From: Vibrio astriarenae
GTDB taxonomy: Bacteria; Pseudomonadota; Gammaproteobacteria; Enterobacterales; Vibrionaceae
NCBI RefSeq assembly: GCF_010587385.1
Contig: NZ_CP047475.1
Coordinates: 558,001 to 622,000, forward strand
Length of the DNA: 64,000 nucleotides
Direction: 5' to 3'
Program-made: the position numbers and the translations under genes
Part shown: one piece after another, positions 22,583-32,706 of the stretch
How positions within the stretch are numbered: position 1 is the stretch's first letter
How the letters are laid out: each line of letters opens with the position of its first letter
Notes under the pieces: model-generated
Told to the model about the DNA's origin: nothing
Databases searched by the model: none
The model's input: the letters and a program-made list of their open reading frames with translations, nothing else

Positions 22583-22893
22583 CCATTTCCCATCGTTTTC
22601 TCACCCAATTTTTCTTCAATAAATTGTGCTTTATTGACCTTTAATTTGTCTATTTCTAGCGCTTTAGTGTGGTTTTTGTTTTTTATGCTCAAAAGTAAGG
22701 GTTTTAGCTGTAAAGCCAACGTTTGCTTTTTTCGAGAAACTATAATTACCTTTTGCTGAACACTAAATATCCAAGCATTTCTTTAAACCGTCATTAAGCT
22801 GCCATTTTTGGCGAGTAAACATGATGTTTTGAGCCTAAAGATGAGATTTGTGTAAATTCGCTTAGAAACAGACAATTTTATTTTCCCTTTTTC
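22583..22893. other. AT-rich intergenic stretch, no gene seen
   Basis: No credible coding frame, RNA or long repeat is visible in this 311-bp region between the dapB hairpin and the carA promoter. Confidence 0.5.
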
Positions 22894-22922
22894 TTGACAG
22901 TGTAAGGGGCGATCAATAGAAT
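22894..22922 (+). promoter_or_regulatory. Sigma-70 promoter of carAB (P1-like)
   Basis: A consensus TTGACA (22894-22899) and TAGAAT (22917-22922) are separated by exactly 17 bp, about 105 bp upstream of carA. By position it corresponds to the upstream, pyrimidine-responsive promoter of E. coli carAB. Confidence 0.75.
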
Positions 22923-22980
22923 ACCGCCAATTTGTCTAATTTCCGTAAAAACGCAGTTTTACGCGTTGAAGGAAGGTAGA

Positions 22981-23019
22981 ATTGCAAGTTAATTCGATTT
23001 TAATGCATTTTTATTCTGG
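22981..23019 (+). promoter_or_regulatory. Pair of ARG boxes (ArgR operator) at carA
   Basis: Two 18-bp boxes (22981-22998 and 23002-23019) are separated by 3 bp, the classical ArgR arrangement. Their cores are TGCAA-GTTA-ATTCG and TGCAT-TTTT-ATTCT against TGAAT-N4-ATTCA. The second overlaps the TGGAGG ribosome site. Arginine-bound ArgR would repress here. Confidence 0.7.
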
Positions 23020-23027
23020 AGGTTGTC

Positions 23028-24167
23028 TTGAGTAAGTCAGCACTGCTAGTCCTAGAAGATGGGACAGTATTCCACGGTGAATCCATTGGCGCAGATGGTT
23101 CTGCTGTTGGTGAAGTCGTTTTTAATACCTCGATGACGGGGTACCAAGAAATCCTCACTGATCCTTCCTATTCTCAACAAATCGTTACCCTTACTTACCC
23201 TCACATTGGCAATACCGGAACCAATTCCGAAGACGAAGAATCTTCTTCAATCCACGCACAAGGCCTTGTGATCCGCGATCTTCCTCTTATCGCTTCTAAC
23301 TTCCGTAATGAACAGTCTCTTTCTGATTATCTTAAGTCGCAAAACATTGTAGGTATTGCAGACATCGATACTCGCAAACTGACGCGTATCCTTCGTGAGA
23401 AAGGCGCACAGAATGGTTGTATCGTAGCAGGTAACAACATCGATGAAGCTTTAGCGCTCGCCAAAGCAAAAGAGTTCCCAGGCCTAAAAGGCATGGATCT
23501 CGCGAAAGAAGTTACAACTAAAGAAGCGTACGAATGGAAACAGGGTTCGTGGACTCTAGAGGGCGGCTTGCCTGAAGCGAAAGCGGACAGTGAACTTCCT
23601 TTCCACGTTGTTGCTTATGACTTTGGTGCGAAGCGCAACATCCTACGCATGCTTGTTGACCGCGGCTGTCGCCTAACGGTTGTTCCTGCTGAAACATCAG
23701 CAGAAGAAGTATTAGCAATGAACCCAGATGGTGTATTTCTTTCAAACGGCCCTGGTGACCCAGCGCCATGTACTTACGCTATCGAAGCAACAAAAGTCTT
23801 CCTAGATAAAGGCCTGCCTATCTTCGGCATCTGTCTAGGTCACCAAATTCTAGCACTTGCGTCTGGTGCGCAAACAGTGAAGATGAAGTTTGGTCACCAC
23901 GGTGCGAACCATCCAGTGAAAGACCTTGACCGTGATGTCGTGATGATTACTTCACAAAACCACGGCTTTGCTGCGGATGAAGAGACGCTTCCAGAGAACC
24001 TACGTGCAACACACAAATCTCTGTTCGACGGCACACTTCAAGGTATCCACCGCACAGATAAACCAGCGTTCAGCTTCCAGGGTCACCCTGAAGCGAGCCC
24101 AGGTCCACACGATGCAGCGCCATTGTTTGACCACTTCATTGAACTAATCAAAGAACACAAAGCGTAA
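23028..24167 (+). CDS. carA: Carbamoyl-phosphate synthase small subunit CarA
   Basis: Glutamine amidotransferase subunit; it releases ammonia from glutamine for CarB, feeding arginine and pyrimidine synthesis. The product is 379 aa from TTG 23028, five bases after TGGAGG; a TTG start is also used by E. coli carA. The nucleophile C269 lies in FGICLGHQ, and the catalytic His/Glu pair is in [10 protein letters not shown] near the C-terminus. carB follows after 16 bp. Confidence 0.98.
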   Translation: MSKSALLVLEDGTVFHGESIGADGSAVGEVVFNTSMTGYQEILTDPSYSQQIVTLTYPHIGNTGTNSEDEESSSIHAQGLVIRDLPLIASNFRNEQSLSDYLKSQNIVGIADIDTRKLTRILREKGAQNGCIVAGNNIDEALALAKAKEFPGLKGMDLAKEVTTKEAYEWKQGSWTLEGGLPEAKADSELPFHVVAYDFGAKRNILRMLVDRGCRLTVVPAETSAEEVLAMNPDGVFLSNGPGDPAPCTYAIEATKVFLDKGLPIFGICLGHQILALASGAQTVKMKFGHHGANHPVKDLDRDVVMITSQNHGFAADEETLPENLRATHKSLFDGTLQGIHRTDKPAFSFQGHPEASPGPHDAAPLFDHFIELIKEHKA

Positions 24168-24183
24168 GTTGGAGTAGTAGAGA

Positions 24184-27100
24184 ATGCCAAAACGTACTGA
24201 CATTAAAAGTATTCTGATTCTTGGTGCTGGCCCGATCGTTATCGGTCAAGCATGTGAGTTTGACTACTCTGGTGCTCAAGCTTGTAAAGCACTGCGTGAA
24301 GAGGGTTACCGAGTTATCCTAGTGAACTCTAACCCAGCAACAATCATGACTGACCCAGATATGGCGGATGCGACTTACATCGAGCCAATCCAATGGGAAG
24401 TTGTACGCAACATCATCGCTAAAGAAAAGCCAGATGCCGTTCTACCGACTATGGGTGGTCAGACTGCATTGAACTGTGCGCTTGACCTTGAAAAGCACGG
24501 CGTGCTTGAAGAGTTCGGTGTAGAGATGATTGGTGCGACTGCGGACGCAATCGACAAAGCGGAAGATCGCTCTCGCTTTGATAAAGCAATGAAATCAATT
24601 GGTCTTGAGTGTCCACGTGCAGATACTGCGAAAACAATGGAAGAGGCTTACAAAGTTCTCGATATGGTTGGTTTCCCATGTATCATCCGCCCATCATTCA
24701 CCATGGGTGGTACTGGTGGTGGTATCGCATACAATAAAGAAGAGTTCGAAGAGATCTGTCGCCGTGGTTTGGACTTGTCTCCAACCAACGAGCTTCTGAT
24801 TGATGAGTCTCTGATTGGTTGGAAAGAGTACGAAATGGAAGTGGTTCGCGACAAAGCGGACAACTGTATCATCGTATGTGCGATTGAAAACTTTGACCCG
24901 ATGGGTATCCACACCGGTGACTCAATCACGGTTGCACCAGCTCAAACGCTAACAGACAAAGAATACCAGCTAATGCGTAACGCCTCTCTAGCAGTACTGC
25001 GTGAGATCGGCGTTGAGACTGGTGGTTCAAACGTACAGTTTGGTATCAACCCGAAAGATGGCCGTATGGTTATCATCGAGATGAACCCACGTGTATCTCG
25101 CTCTTCTGCACTAGCTTCTAAAGCAACCGGTTTCCCAATCGCTAAGATTGCAGCGAAACTGGCTGTTGGCTTCACACTAGACGAGCTAATGAACGACATT
25201 ACTGGTGGCGCAACACCAGCATCGTTCGAACCGACTATCGACTACGTTGTGACCAAGATTCCTCGTTTTAACTTCGAGAAATTTGCAGGTGCTAACGACC
25301 GTCTAACCACACAGATGAAGTCTGTTGGTGAAGTGATGGCGATTGGCCGTAACCAGCAAGAATCGCTACAAAAAGCCCTACGTGGCCTAGAAGTTGGCGC
25401 GACTGGTTTTGACGAGATGGTTGACCTAGATGCACCTGATGCCCTAACTAAGATTCGTCACGAATTGAAAGAAACTGGTGCAGAGCGTATCTGGTACATC
25501 GCAGATGCATTCCGCGCTGGTATGTCAGTAGACGGTGTCTTCAACCTAACGCAAATTGACCGTTGGTTCCTAGTTCAAATCGAAGATATCGTTAAGCTAG
25601 AGCAAGAGCTGAAAGCGAAAGGCTTTGCTGGTCTAAACAAAGAAGCGTTGAACAAGCTTAAGCGTAAAGGCTTTGCTGACGCACGCCTGTCTAAGATTCT
25701 AGGTGTTTCTGAAAGTGAAATTCGTCGTCTACGTGACCAATACGATATTCACCCAGTCTACAAACGTGTAGATACGTGTGCGGCAGAGTTCTCTTCTGAT
25801 ACGGCTTACATGTACTCATCATACGATGACGAGTGTGAAGCGAACCCATCAGACAAGAAGAAAATCATGATCCTTGGTGGCGGTCCTAACCGTATCGGTC
25901 AAGGTATTGAATTTGACTACTGCTGTGTACACGCATCTCTAGCACTGCGCGAAGACGGTTACGAAACCATAATGGTGAACTGTAACCCTGAGACAGTATC
26001 AACAGACTACGACACATCAGATCGTCTGTACTTCGAACCTGTCACTCTTGAAGATGTACTAGCGATTGCTCGCGTAGAGAAACCAACGGGCGTTATCGTA
26101 CAGTACGGTGGTCAGACTCCACTGAAATTGGCTCGTGCTCTTGAAGCGGCAGGCGTACCAATCATCGGTACTAGCCCTGATGCAATCGACCGTGCAGAAG
26201 ACCGTGAGCGCTTCCAAGTTGCTGTTGACCGTCTAGGTCTCCTACAGCCAGAGAACGCGACAGTAACAACAATGGATCAAGCGATTGAGAAATCTCGCGA
26301 AATCGGCTACCCATTGGTTGTGCGTCCTTCTTACGTTCTTGGTGGTCGTGCGATGGAAATCGTATATGACGAGCAAGATCTACGCCGCTACTTCAATGAG
26401 GCAGTAAGCGTATCTAACGAGTCTCCGGTTCTTCTAGATAGCTTCCTAGATGATGCAGTAGAAGTGGATATCGATGCTATCTGTGACGGTGAGCGCGTTG
26501 TTATCGGCGGTATCATGGAGCACATCGAGCAAGCGGGCGTTCACTCTGGTGACTCTGCATGTTCTCTTCCTGCATACACGCTAAGCGCTGAAATCCAAGA
26601 CGTCATGCGCGAGCAAGTTGAAAAGCTAGCGTTCGAGTTGGGTGTTCGCGGTCTAATGAACACTCAGTTTGCGGTTAAGAACAACAAAGTATACCTAATC
26701 GAGGTGAACCCTCGTGCAGCGCGTACAGTACCGTTCGTATCGAAAGCAACAGGTGCACCAATCGCGAAGATTGCAGCGCGTGTAATGGCGGGTCAGTCTC
26801 TAGAAGCTCAAGGCTTTACTAAAGAGATCATCCCACCTTATTACTCAGTGAAAGAAGTGGTACTGCCATTCAACAAGTTCCCTGGTGTAGACCCACTATT
26901 AGGCCCAGAAATGCGTTCTACTGGTGAGGTTATGGGTGTGGGTGCAACATTTGCTGAAGCTTACGCGAAAGCAGAACTAGGTTGTGGCAATGTTTACCCA
27001 GAAGGTGGTCGTGCACTACTGTCCGTTCGTGAAGGCGACAAGCAGCGCGTAGTAGATTTAGCATCTAAGCTAACGAAACTTGGTTACCAACTAGATGCAA

Positions 27101-27408
27101 CGCACGGTACAGCAGTCATCCTTGGTGAAGCGGGTATTAACCCACGTCTAGTGAACAAGGTACACGAAGGTCGTCCTCACATTCTTGACCGTATCAAGAA
27201 TAATGAGTACACGTACATCGTAAACACTGCAGCAGGTCGTCAAGCGATTGAAGACTCTAAAGTACTACGTCGTGGCGCTCTTGCTGAGAAAGTGAACTAC
27301 ACAACAACGCTAAACGCGGCGTTTGCGACTTCTCTCGCGCACACTGCTGATGCGAAATCGACAGTAACTTCAGTACAAGAGCTTCACGCTCAAGTTAAGA
27401 ACGCTTAA
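24184..27408 (+). CDS. carB: Carbamoyl-phosphate synthase large subunit CarB
   Basis: Makes carbamoyl phosphate from bicarbonate, ammonia and two ATP. The product is 1074 aa, the standard size, with two homologous ATP-grasp halves (about 1-400 and 553-935). Each starts with a GGGPxx[13 protein letters not shown] loop and the CEFDY/EFDYCC segments. The oligomerisation region (about 400-550) and the C-terminal regulatory domain that binds IMP/UMP and ornithine are present. Codon use is strongly biased toward a few codons, as in highly expressed genes. Confidence 0.98.
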   Translation: MPKRTDIKSILILGAGPIVIGQACEFDYSGAQACKALREEGYRVILVNSNPATIMTDPDMADATYIEPIQWEVVRNIIAKEKPDAVLPTMGGQTALNCALDLEKHGVLEEFGVEMIGATADAIDKAEDRSRFDKAMKSIGLECPRADTAKTMEEAYKVLDMVGFPCIIRPSFTMGGTGGGIAYNKEEFEEICRRGLDLSPTNELLIDESLIGWKEYEMEVVRDKADNCIIVCAIENFDPMGIHTGDSITVAPAQTLTDKEYQLMRNASLAVLREIGVETGGSNVQFGINPKDGRMVIIEMNPRVSRSSALASKATGFPIAKIAAKLAVGFTLDELMNDITGGATPASFEPTIDYVVTKIPRFNFEKFAGANDRLTTQMKSVGEVMAIGRNQQESLQKALRGLEVGATGFDEMVDLDAPDALTKIRHELKETGAERIWYIADAFRAGMSVDGVFNLTQIDRWFLVQIEDIVKLEQELKAKGFAGLNKEALNKLKRKGFADARLSKILGVSESEIRRLRDQYDIHPVYKRVDTCAAEFSSDTAYMYSSYDDECEANPSDKKKIMILGGGPNRIGQGIEFDYCCVHASLALREDGYETIMVNCNPETVSTDYDTSDRLYFEPVTLEDVLAIARVEKPTGVIVQYGGQTPLKLARALEAAGVPIIGTSPDAIDRAEDRERFQVAVDRLGLLQPENATVTTMDQAIEKSREIGYPLVVRPSYVLGGRAMEIVYDEQDLRRYFNEAVSVSNESPVLLDSFLDDAVEVDIDAICDGERVVIGGIMEHIEQAGVHSGDSACSLPAYTLSAEIQDVMREQVEKLAFELGVRGLMNTQFAVKNNKVYLIEVNPRAARTVPFVSKATGAPIAKIAARVMAGQSLEAQGFTKEIIPPYYSVKEVVLPFNKFPGVDPLLGPEMRSTGEVMGVGATFAEAYAKAELGCGNVYPEGGRALLSVREGDKQRVVDLASKLTKLGYQLDATHGTAVILGEAGINPRLVNKVHEGRPHILDRIKNNEYTYIVNTAAGRQAIEDSKVLRRGALAEKVNYTTTLNAAFATSLAHTADAKSTVTSVQELHAQVKNA

Positions 27409-27434
27409 TTGTCTGAAAGATTGTGTTAAACAAC

Positions 27435-27467
27435 AAAGCCCGCTCAATTGAGCGGGCTTTCTTTTTC
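27435..27467 (+). terminator. Terminator after carB
   Basis: AAAGCCCGCTC (27435-27445) pairs with GAGCGGGCTTT (27450-27460) around AATT; CTTTTTC follows. It is symmetric, so it could also act on transcripts from the other side. Confidence 0.9.
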
Positions 27468-27506
27468 TGCGGGAGCAAAAGCGGGAAATTCAATTAGGTG
27501 ATTGCA

Positions 27507-28505
27507 CTATAGTTCAACAATCAGTTTGCCCTTGTTATCTCCGGTGAAGAATAGGTTGATACCGTCCATTGCACTCTCTAACCCTTTCAGTGTGTGTGCG
27601 CGGTATTTGATCTTACCCTGCATGACATAGGGGGTAAGCTTCTCCAGCAGTGCGGGTGCATCTTGGAAATGGTCGGTCATCGCGAAGCCTTGCATTGTAA
27701 GACGCTTCTTGATCATTGGAATCCAGTTAGGGGCTAACGCAGGTTGCTCTGTCGTGTAGTCCGCAATCATGCCACACACCACGATACGACCGAACGTGTT
27801 CATACGCTCAAAAATCGCATGCTGAATAGGACCGCCAGTATTCTCAAAGAAGACATCGATGCCGTTCGGTGTTAGCTCTGCGAGTTGCTGCTCAAGGTTG
27901 TCTGATTTGTAATTGATAGCAGCATCAAAACCAAGCTCATTGACTATCCATTCCGCTTTCTCTTGACTGCCCACGACACCAATCACTCTTAACCCATCCG
28001 CTTTTGCTAGTTGACCAACAATAGACCCGACTGAGCCGGCCGCACCTGTAACGACGAGAGTTTCTCCAGCTTTAGGTTTGCCGATGCTGAAAAGCCCTTG
28101 GGTTGCGGTTAGGCCAGGCAAGGCAAAAATAGACAGTGCCATTTCTGGATTCAATCCAGGTTGAATTTTATTGATGCCTTGGCCATCGGAGACAAAGTAC
28201 TCACACCATCCGGTCATGCCCATCACTTGATCTCCGACTGAAAAGTCGGGGTGGTTCGAAGCGATAACCTCACCAAAGCCACTCGAACGCATCACATCGC
28301 CTAACGCCACAGGTGGAATGTAGCTTTCTGTATCCGGGTGCATCCAGCCAATCATTGCAGGGTCTAGAGACATATGAGTTTGTTTGATGAGAACTTCGCC
28401 TTGTGCAGGTTGTGGAATTTGAGGTTGCTTGAGTTCAAAAAGGTGAGGGCCGATACCTCTCTCATCAGGTCGAGCAATAAGGCGAATTTCCTTGTGAGTT
28501 GACAT
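27507..28505 (-). CDS. NADP-dependent oxidoreductase, MDR superfamily (CurA / leukotriene B4 dehydrogenase type)
   Basis: Zinc-independent medium-chain reductase; relatives reduce the double bond of alpha,beta-unsaturated ketones and aldehydes with NADPH. The substrate here is unknown. The start is ATG 28505 (MSTHKEIRLIARPDERG), with AAGGA upstream, giving 332 aa; the frame stays open to 28556 without a ribosome site. Features are a GroES-like N-terminal domain, the nucleotide-binding motif VVTGAAGSVGSIVGQLAK near 150-168, and DVFFENTGG. No zinc-ligand cysteines are seen. It is divergent from a LysR-type gene 111 bp away, the classical layout of a regulator with its target. Confidence 0.85.
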   Translation of the reverse strand: MSTHKEIRLIARPDERGIGPHLFELKQPQIPQPAQGEVLIKQTHMSLDPAMIGWMHPDTESYIPPVALGDVMRSSGFGEVIASNHPDFSVGDQVMGMTGWCEYFVSDGQGINKIQPGLNPEMALSIFALPGLTATQGLFSIGKPKAGETLVVTGAAGSVGSIVGQLAKADGLRVIGVVGSQEKAEWIVNELGFDAAINYKSDNLEQQLAELTPNGIDVFFENTGGPIQHAIFERMNTFGRIVVCGMIADYTTEQPALAPNWIPMIKKRLTMQGFAMTDHFQDAPALLEKLTPYVMQGKIKYRAHTLKGLESAMDGINLFFTGDNKGKLIVEL

Positions 28506-28616
28506 AGTAGTGTGTCCTTTTCTTATTAGGTTGATCACATTATTACTAATCACCACGTAAGGATATATAGGAGCAATTGCTAAACTCTATTGTCTTTAAA
28601 GCAATAATAACTCGAT

Positions 28617-29479
28617 ATGGACCAACTTAGAGCGATTCGCTATTTCATCGTTACGGCTGAAAAGGGCAGTTTCACACACGCGGCAAAGCATTTTAATGTG
28701 CCTGCGTCTTCAATCTCACGACGCATTGCTAATTTAGAGCAGAATCTAGACGCTCAGCTATTCAGTCGAACGACACGCAGCCTGTCCTTAACAGAGGTGG
28801 GGGAACAGTATTACAACCAAGTTCGGTCGGTTATTCAGCAACTAGAGCAATGTGATCAAGCCGTGCGTGATTATCAGTCAGTGCCAAAGGGCACACTAAA
28901 GATCACCTGTATGTCTGGATTTGCAGAGCGTGAATTAATCCCAGTACTCAATCTGTTTTCACAAGCCTATCCTGAGATCACCCTTGATCTCGAGCTCAAT
29001 GATGCATTGTCTAATTTACAGCGTGATGATGTTGATATTGCGATTCGAGGTGGATTTGTTCCTGATGAGCGCGTTATCGCGCTGAGGCTGATGAGTAATG
29101 AGTTTATCGCTGCCGCCTCTCAGGGGTATTTAGCGCAATATGGTGTGCCAAGTTCAACCTTAAGCTTACGTCACCACAAAGGTCTTTATTATAAAACCCC
29201 CTCCGGCAGCACGCCTTGGCTATCCGAAATTGAAGGTCAATGGCACAACGTCTCAGCTCCTACTGTGTTGTCCACCAACAGCGGTAATTGGTTAATAGAA
29301 AAAGCGATCGCAGGAGAGGGGATTATTATGTTGCCGCGATGGGTACTTGCGCCACATATAGAAGCGGGTGAGCTGGTCGAGTTGAAGTTTATATGCTTTA
29401 TCCACAACGCTCTTATGCGAGTCCAAAGGTGAAGGTTGCAGTGGACTTTATTAAGCAGCATTTTTTACAGCCGCAATAA
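28617..29479 (+). pseudogene. LysR-type regulator with a 3' frameshift (stop at 29432)
   Basis: N-terminal winged helix-turn-helix (MDQLRAIRYFIVTAEKGSFTHAA and on) followed by an effector-binding domain. The frame as read ends after 271 aa at TGA 29430-29432, with a tail (ICFIHNALMRVQR) unlike the family. Adding one base at about 29390/29391 (for example TTTGATATG in place of TTTATATG) restores a family-like ending: LYPQRSYASPKVKVAVDF and on to TAA 29477-29479, about 287 aa. So either a single-base deletion has removed the last ~28 native residues, or the read has an error. The DNA-binding part is intact, so partial function is possible. It faces the MDR oxidoreductase gene. Confidence 0.8.
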
Positions 29480-29503
29480 AAAAGCTCGCCAAAAGAGGCG
29501 AGC
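29477..29503 (-). terminator. Terminator of the first Na+/Pi cotransporter gene
   Basis: GCTCGCC (29484-29490) and GGCGAGC (29497-29503) form a 7-bp stem; on the reverse strand it runs into a T tract (29477-29483). It overlaps the native stop of the LysR gene on the other strand. Confidence 0.75.
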
Positions 29504-29542
29504 CTTGAGTCTGTACGGCTATCGCTTAAACGATATCATCAA

Positions 29543-30691
29543 TTAAGCGGTAACTGCGAGGATAAGCCCAGGCATGACAACAAATACCGATGCTAGATAT
29601 GCTGCAACAACGCTCTTGTTCTTCACTGCCATGTCAGAGATGAAATCAGCACCCTTGACTGGCAGTTCACGTAGGAACGGAATGCCGTAGATAAACACTG
29701 TCGCTAAGATATTGAATACCAGGTGAACGAGCGCGATTTGTAGGGCGAAAACCGCGAACTCACCAGAGACAGCAGTGGCAGCCAATAAGGCAGTAATACA
29801 CGTACCGATATTAGCACCAAGTGTAAATGGATACACTTCACGTACTCTTAGAACCCCAGAGCCAACCAGCGGCACCATCAAGCTTGTTGTCGTTGAAGAT
29901 GATTGCACCAATACTGTGACGATTGAACCAGAGACGATACCGTGAATAGGGCCACGACCGATAGCACCTTTCAGAATGTCTTTCGCACGACCTACCATTA
30001 GGCTCTTCATTAGCTTGCCCATAAAGGTGATGGAGACAAACACAACAGCAATACCCAGAACGATAAGTGCAACACCACCCATTGTCGAACCAAACGATGA
30101 TAGCGGCTCTTGAATCGCGCTCACTACAGGTTTAGTGATTGGTTTGATGAAGTTCAAACCTTTGATGCTCATATCACCCGTTGCTAGGAACGGTGAGACT
30201 AGCCAGTGTGAGATCTTGTCTAAGATGCCAAACATCATTTCGAGTGGCAAGAAGATCGCTACCGCAAGCAGGTTAAAGAAATCGTGAATGGTTGCACTGG
30301 CAAAGGCACGCTTGAACTCTTCTTTGCAACGTACATGTCCAAGGCTCACAAGCGTATTGGTCACTGTCGTACCGATATTAGCACCCATCACCATTGGAAT
30401 TGCTGTTTCGACAGGAAGGCCGCCAGCGACGAGACCGACGATTATGGATGTCACTGTACTTGAAGACTGGATCAGTGCGGTGGCGACCAAACCGATCATC
30501 AGGCCTGCAATTGGGTGAGAGGCAAATTCAAATAGGACTTTTGCTTGATCGCCCGTTGCCATCTTAAACCCACTACCCACCATAGAGACGGCAAGTAGTA
30601 ACAGATATAACATGAAAGCCAAGTTTGCCCAGCGTAGCCAGTTTTTGCTGTTCGCTCCCGCTACTGCTGTCGAGGTCGCTTGGTTAATCAT
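29543..30691 (-). CDS. nptA: Na+/phosphate cotransporter, NptA family (copy 1)
   Basis: Inner-membrane sodium-coupled phosphate importer of the SLC34/NptA type, known from V. cholerae. I choose ATG 30691 (MINQATSTAV), seven bases after GGAG, giving 382 aa; in-frame ATGs upstream (30721 and others) lie in the leader. Two inverted homologous halves each carry the QSSST motif (ALIQSSSTVTS and VLVQSSSTTTS) plus GANIGT, the family's substrate-binding signatures. About eight hydrophobic spans are visible. It is a close paralogue of the next gene upstream, of the same length. Confidence 0.92.
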   Translation of the reverse strand: MINQATSTAVAGANSKNWLRWANLAFMLYLLLLAVSMVGSGFKMATGDQAKVLFEFASHPIAGLMIGLVATALIQSSSTVTSIIVGLVAGGLPVETAIPMVMGANIGTTVTNTLVSLGHVRCKEEFKRAFASATIHDFFNLLAVAIFLPLEMMFGILDKISHWLVSPFLATGDMSIKGLNFIKPITKPVVSAIQEPLSSFGSTMGGVALIVLGIAVVFVSITFMGKLMKSLMVGRAKDILKGAIGRGPIHGIVSGSIVTVLVQSSSTTTSLMVPLVGSGVLRVREVYPFTLGANIGTCITALLAATAVSGEFAVFALQIALVHLVFNILATVFIYGIPFLRELPVKGADFISDMAVKNKSVVAAYLASVFVVMPGLILAVTA

Positions 30692-30784
30692 AGGTTTCTC
30701 CATTTTGGTCTTCATACTCAATAGACCGTTTTGTTTAATCTGAGCGAGATACTAGAACTGTAATATTTCAGTAATATTACAGTT
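30692..30784 (-). promoter_or_regulatory. Leader of nptA copy 1 with a 29-bp palindrome
   Basis: AACTGTAATATT (30756-30767) and AATATTACAGTT (30773-30784) are perfect 12-bp inverted arms around 5 bp, 65-93 bp upstream of the start. Between palindrome and gene, the block TGTTTAATCTG, six bases, ATACTA (30732-30754) is shared almost exactly, at nearly the same distance, with the leader of copy 2. A dimeric repressor or activator site is the natural reading; the protein is unknown. Confidence 0.6.
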
Positions 30785-31038
30785 TGAAACATTTGGAATT
30801 GAATTGTTACGCATTTGGCTGTTGGCTTACTGATGTCATTTAAGTTCTAAGTAATTGAAGTTAATGGGATATAAGTAGGTGAGGTGAAAAAGCCCAACAG
30901 GTAAGTTATTGATTTTTAAAGTGACTAAATATGACAGGATGGATTGCTAATTAAGGAATTAGTACGCGAAAGTTGAGTTAATTTCGGTTTATTCGTAGAT
31001 TTAATTGTCACATATTCACTTGGGGTGATATTCAGACG
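30785..31038. other. AT-rich intergenic stretch between the nptA copies
   Basis: No gene, RNA or repeat is recognised between the copy-1 palindrome and the copy-2 terminator. Confidence 0.5.
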
Positions 31039-31066
31039 AAAAAAAACCTGCTCGAAAGCAGGTTTT
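31039..31066 (-). terminator. Terminator of the second Na+/Pi cotransporter gene
   Basis: AAAACCTGCT (31043-31052) and AGCAGGTTTT (31057-31066) flank CGAA; on the reverse strand the stem runs into eight T residues. Copy 2 is therefore probably transcribed separately from copy 1. Confidence 0.88.
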
Positions 31067-31085
31067 ATAAAAGAGGGAAAATCGA

Positions 31086-32234
31086 CTAAGCAGTTAAAGC
31101 TAAGATAATGCCAGGCAGTAAGACGAAGATGCTTAGTAAGTATACCGCTACCATGAGCTTGTTCTTAACCGCGAGTTCTGCAATATAGTCGGCGCCCTTC
31201 ACAGGAATTTCACGCAGCACAGGCACCATAAAGATAACCAGAGTTGCTAAGACATTGAAGACAAGGTGCACCAGTGCAATCTGCAGAGCAAAGACTGCGA
31301 ATTCACCGGAAACTGCCGTTGCTGCGAGTAAAGCTGTGATACAAGTACCGATGTTTGCACCGACAGTGAACGGGTAAACTTCGCGTACTTTCAAAACACC
31401 AGAGCCTACGAGCGGTACAATTAAGCTGGTTGTTGTCGATGAAGACTGAACTAGGATAGTCACGGCTGTGCCTGATGCAATACCGTGCATAGGGCCACGA
31501 CCGATGGCACCTTTTAGAATGTCACGTGCACGACCGACCATCAGTTTCTTCATTAGCTTACCCATCACAGTAATGGCACTGATGATAGTGAAGATACCAA
31601 GAGCAATAAGAATGAGGCCGCCAGTCACATTGCCCATGCTCTCTAGTGGAGACTGAATAGCAGAGACGACAGGTTTGGTTAGAGGGCCAATAAAGTTGAG
31701 GCCTTTCATGCTCAGGTCGCCTGTTGACATGAATGGCGACACTAGCCAATGAGAAATCTTGTCCATGATACCGAACATGATCTCTAGCGGCAGGAAGATC
31801 ACTACAGCGAGCAGGTTGAAAATATCGTGGATAGTCGCACTTGCAAAAGCACGCTTAAACTCGGTGTTACAACGCACATGACCAAGACTCACAAGCGTAC
31901 TGGTCATCGTCGTACCAATGTTTGCACCCATCACCATAGGAATCGCAATTTGCACCGGTAAGCCACCGGCAACAAGCGCAACAATGATTGAGCTCACGGT
32001 GCTGGATGATTGTGTTAGCGCCGTTGCCACCAAACCAATCATTAGACCTGCAATTGGGTGCGAAGCAAATTCAAATAGTGCTTTTGCTTGATCACCTGTC
32101 GCTAATTTAAAGCCACTACCTACCATAGATACTGATACTAGTAGCAAGTACAACATGAATGCCAAGTTTGCCCAGCGCAACATATTTGTCTTTGCCAACT
32201 CAGGTGCCGCTGTCGTGTTCGCTTGGTTAATCAT
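31086..32234 (-). CDS. Na+/phosphate cotransporter, NptA family (copy 2)
   Basis: Paralogue of the adjacent gene: it has the same length of 382 aa with start ATG 32234 (MINQANTTAAPE). An ATG two codons earlier touches the GGAG, so the later one is better placed. The two QSSST motifs are kept (ALTQSSSTVSS and ILVQSSSTTTS), as is GANIGT. Most differences between the copies are conservative and lie in the N-terminus and central linker. Tandem copies with separate terminators suggest different expression or affinity. It is divergent from nhaR. Confidence 0.9.
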   Translation of the reverse strand: MINQANTTAAPELAKTNMLRWANLAFMLYLLLVSVSMVGSGFKLATGDQAKALFEFASHPIAGLMIGLVATALTQSSSTVSSIIVALVAGGLPVQIAIPMVMGANIGTTMTSTLVSLGHVRCNTEFKRAFASATIHDIFNLLAVVIFLPLEIMFGIMDKISHWLVSPFMSTGDLSMKGLNFIGPLTKPVVSAIQSPLESMGNVTGGLILIALGIFTIISAITVMGKLMKKLMVGRARDILKGAIGRGPMHGIASGTAVTILVQSSSTTTSLIVPLVGSGVLKVREVYPFTVGANIGTCITALLAATAVSGEFAVFALQIALVHLVFNVLATLVIFMVPVLREIPVKGADYIAELAVKNKLMVAVYLLSIFVLLPGIILALTA

Positions 32235-32240
32235 AATCAT

Positions 32241-32639
32241 CTCCGTTTGGTCAATGTTCTTTGTTTATGACCATGTGTTTAATCTGTCGGCGATAGTAGA
32301 AATCGAATATTTCATTTATATGACACTTTTGTGTAAGGGTTTTTCTGTCGTATTTCAGATGGATGGAGTTGTATTAAGTGGTTGTTTTTAAGTGATTATA
32401 TTTGTGGTTTGGCTAGGTGTAGGTGTTGTTTTATCATCTTGTCTATATGACATGTAATGATTTGGTTTCGGTTATAGTTTCACTAAATTGCTTTTAATTC
32501 GGTATTTATAGGCATGTGTAGGGAGGTGAGGGTGCCTCATTAACCTTTTGTTACATCTAATAGGCGAAATGAGAGCGTTTTTTAGCAAAAATGCGAGGTC
32601 TGGTTATTTGTTGCACAGCAGATGGTTTTTGATAGTAGG
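32241..32639. other. Intergenic region between nptA copy 2 and nhaR
   Basis: It holds the reverse-strand leader of nptA copy 2, including the block TGTTTAATCTG (32276-32286) and ATAGTA (32293-32298) shared with copy 1, and otherwise AT-rich DNA with no gene. Confidence 0.5.
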
Positions 32640-32667
32640 CTGACTATTTATCGCTGTTAGGTATAAT
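32640..32667 (+). promoter_or_regulatory. Promoter of nhaR
   Basis: A consensus TATAAT (32662-32667) is preceded at 16 bp by CTGACT (32640-32645). The predicted start lies about 33 bp before the nhaR ATG. Confidence 0.55.
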
Positions 32668-32706
32668 GTGGCGTTCATTTATCACGTTAGGGCTGCAATT
32701 TCGCGT

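Noticed and set aside
32241..32639. Reverse and forward short open frames in the AT-rich gap before nhaR
   Set aside because: They lack ribosome sites and recognisable composition; the gap is better explained as divergent control DNA.
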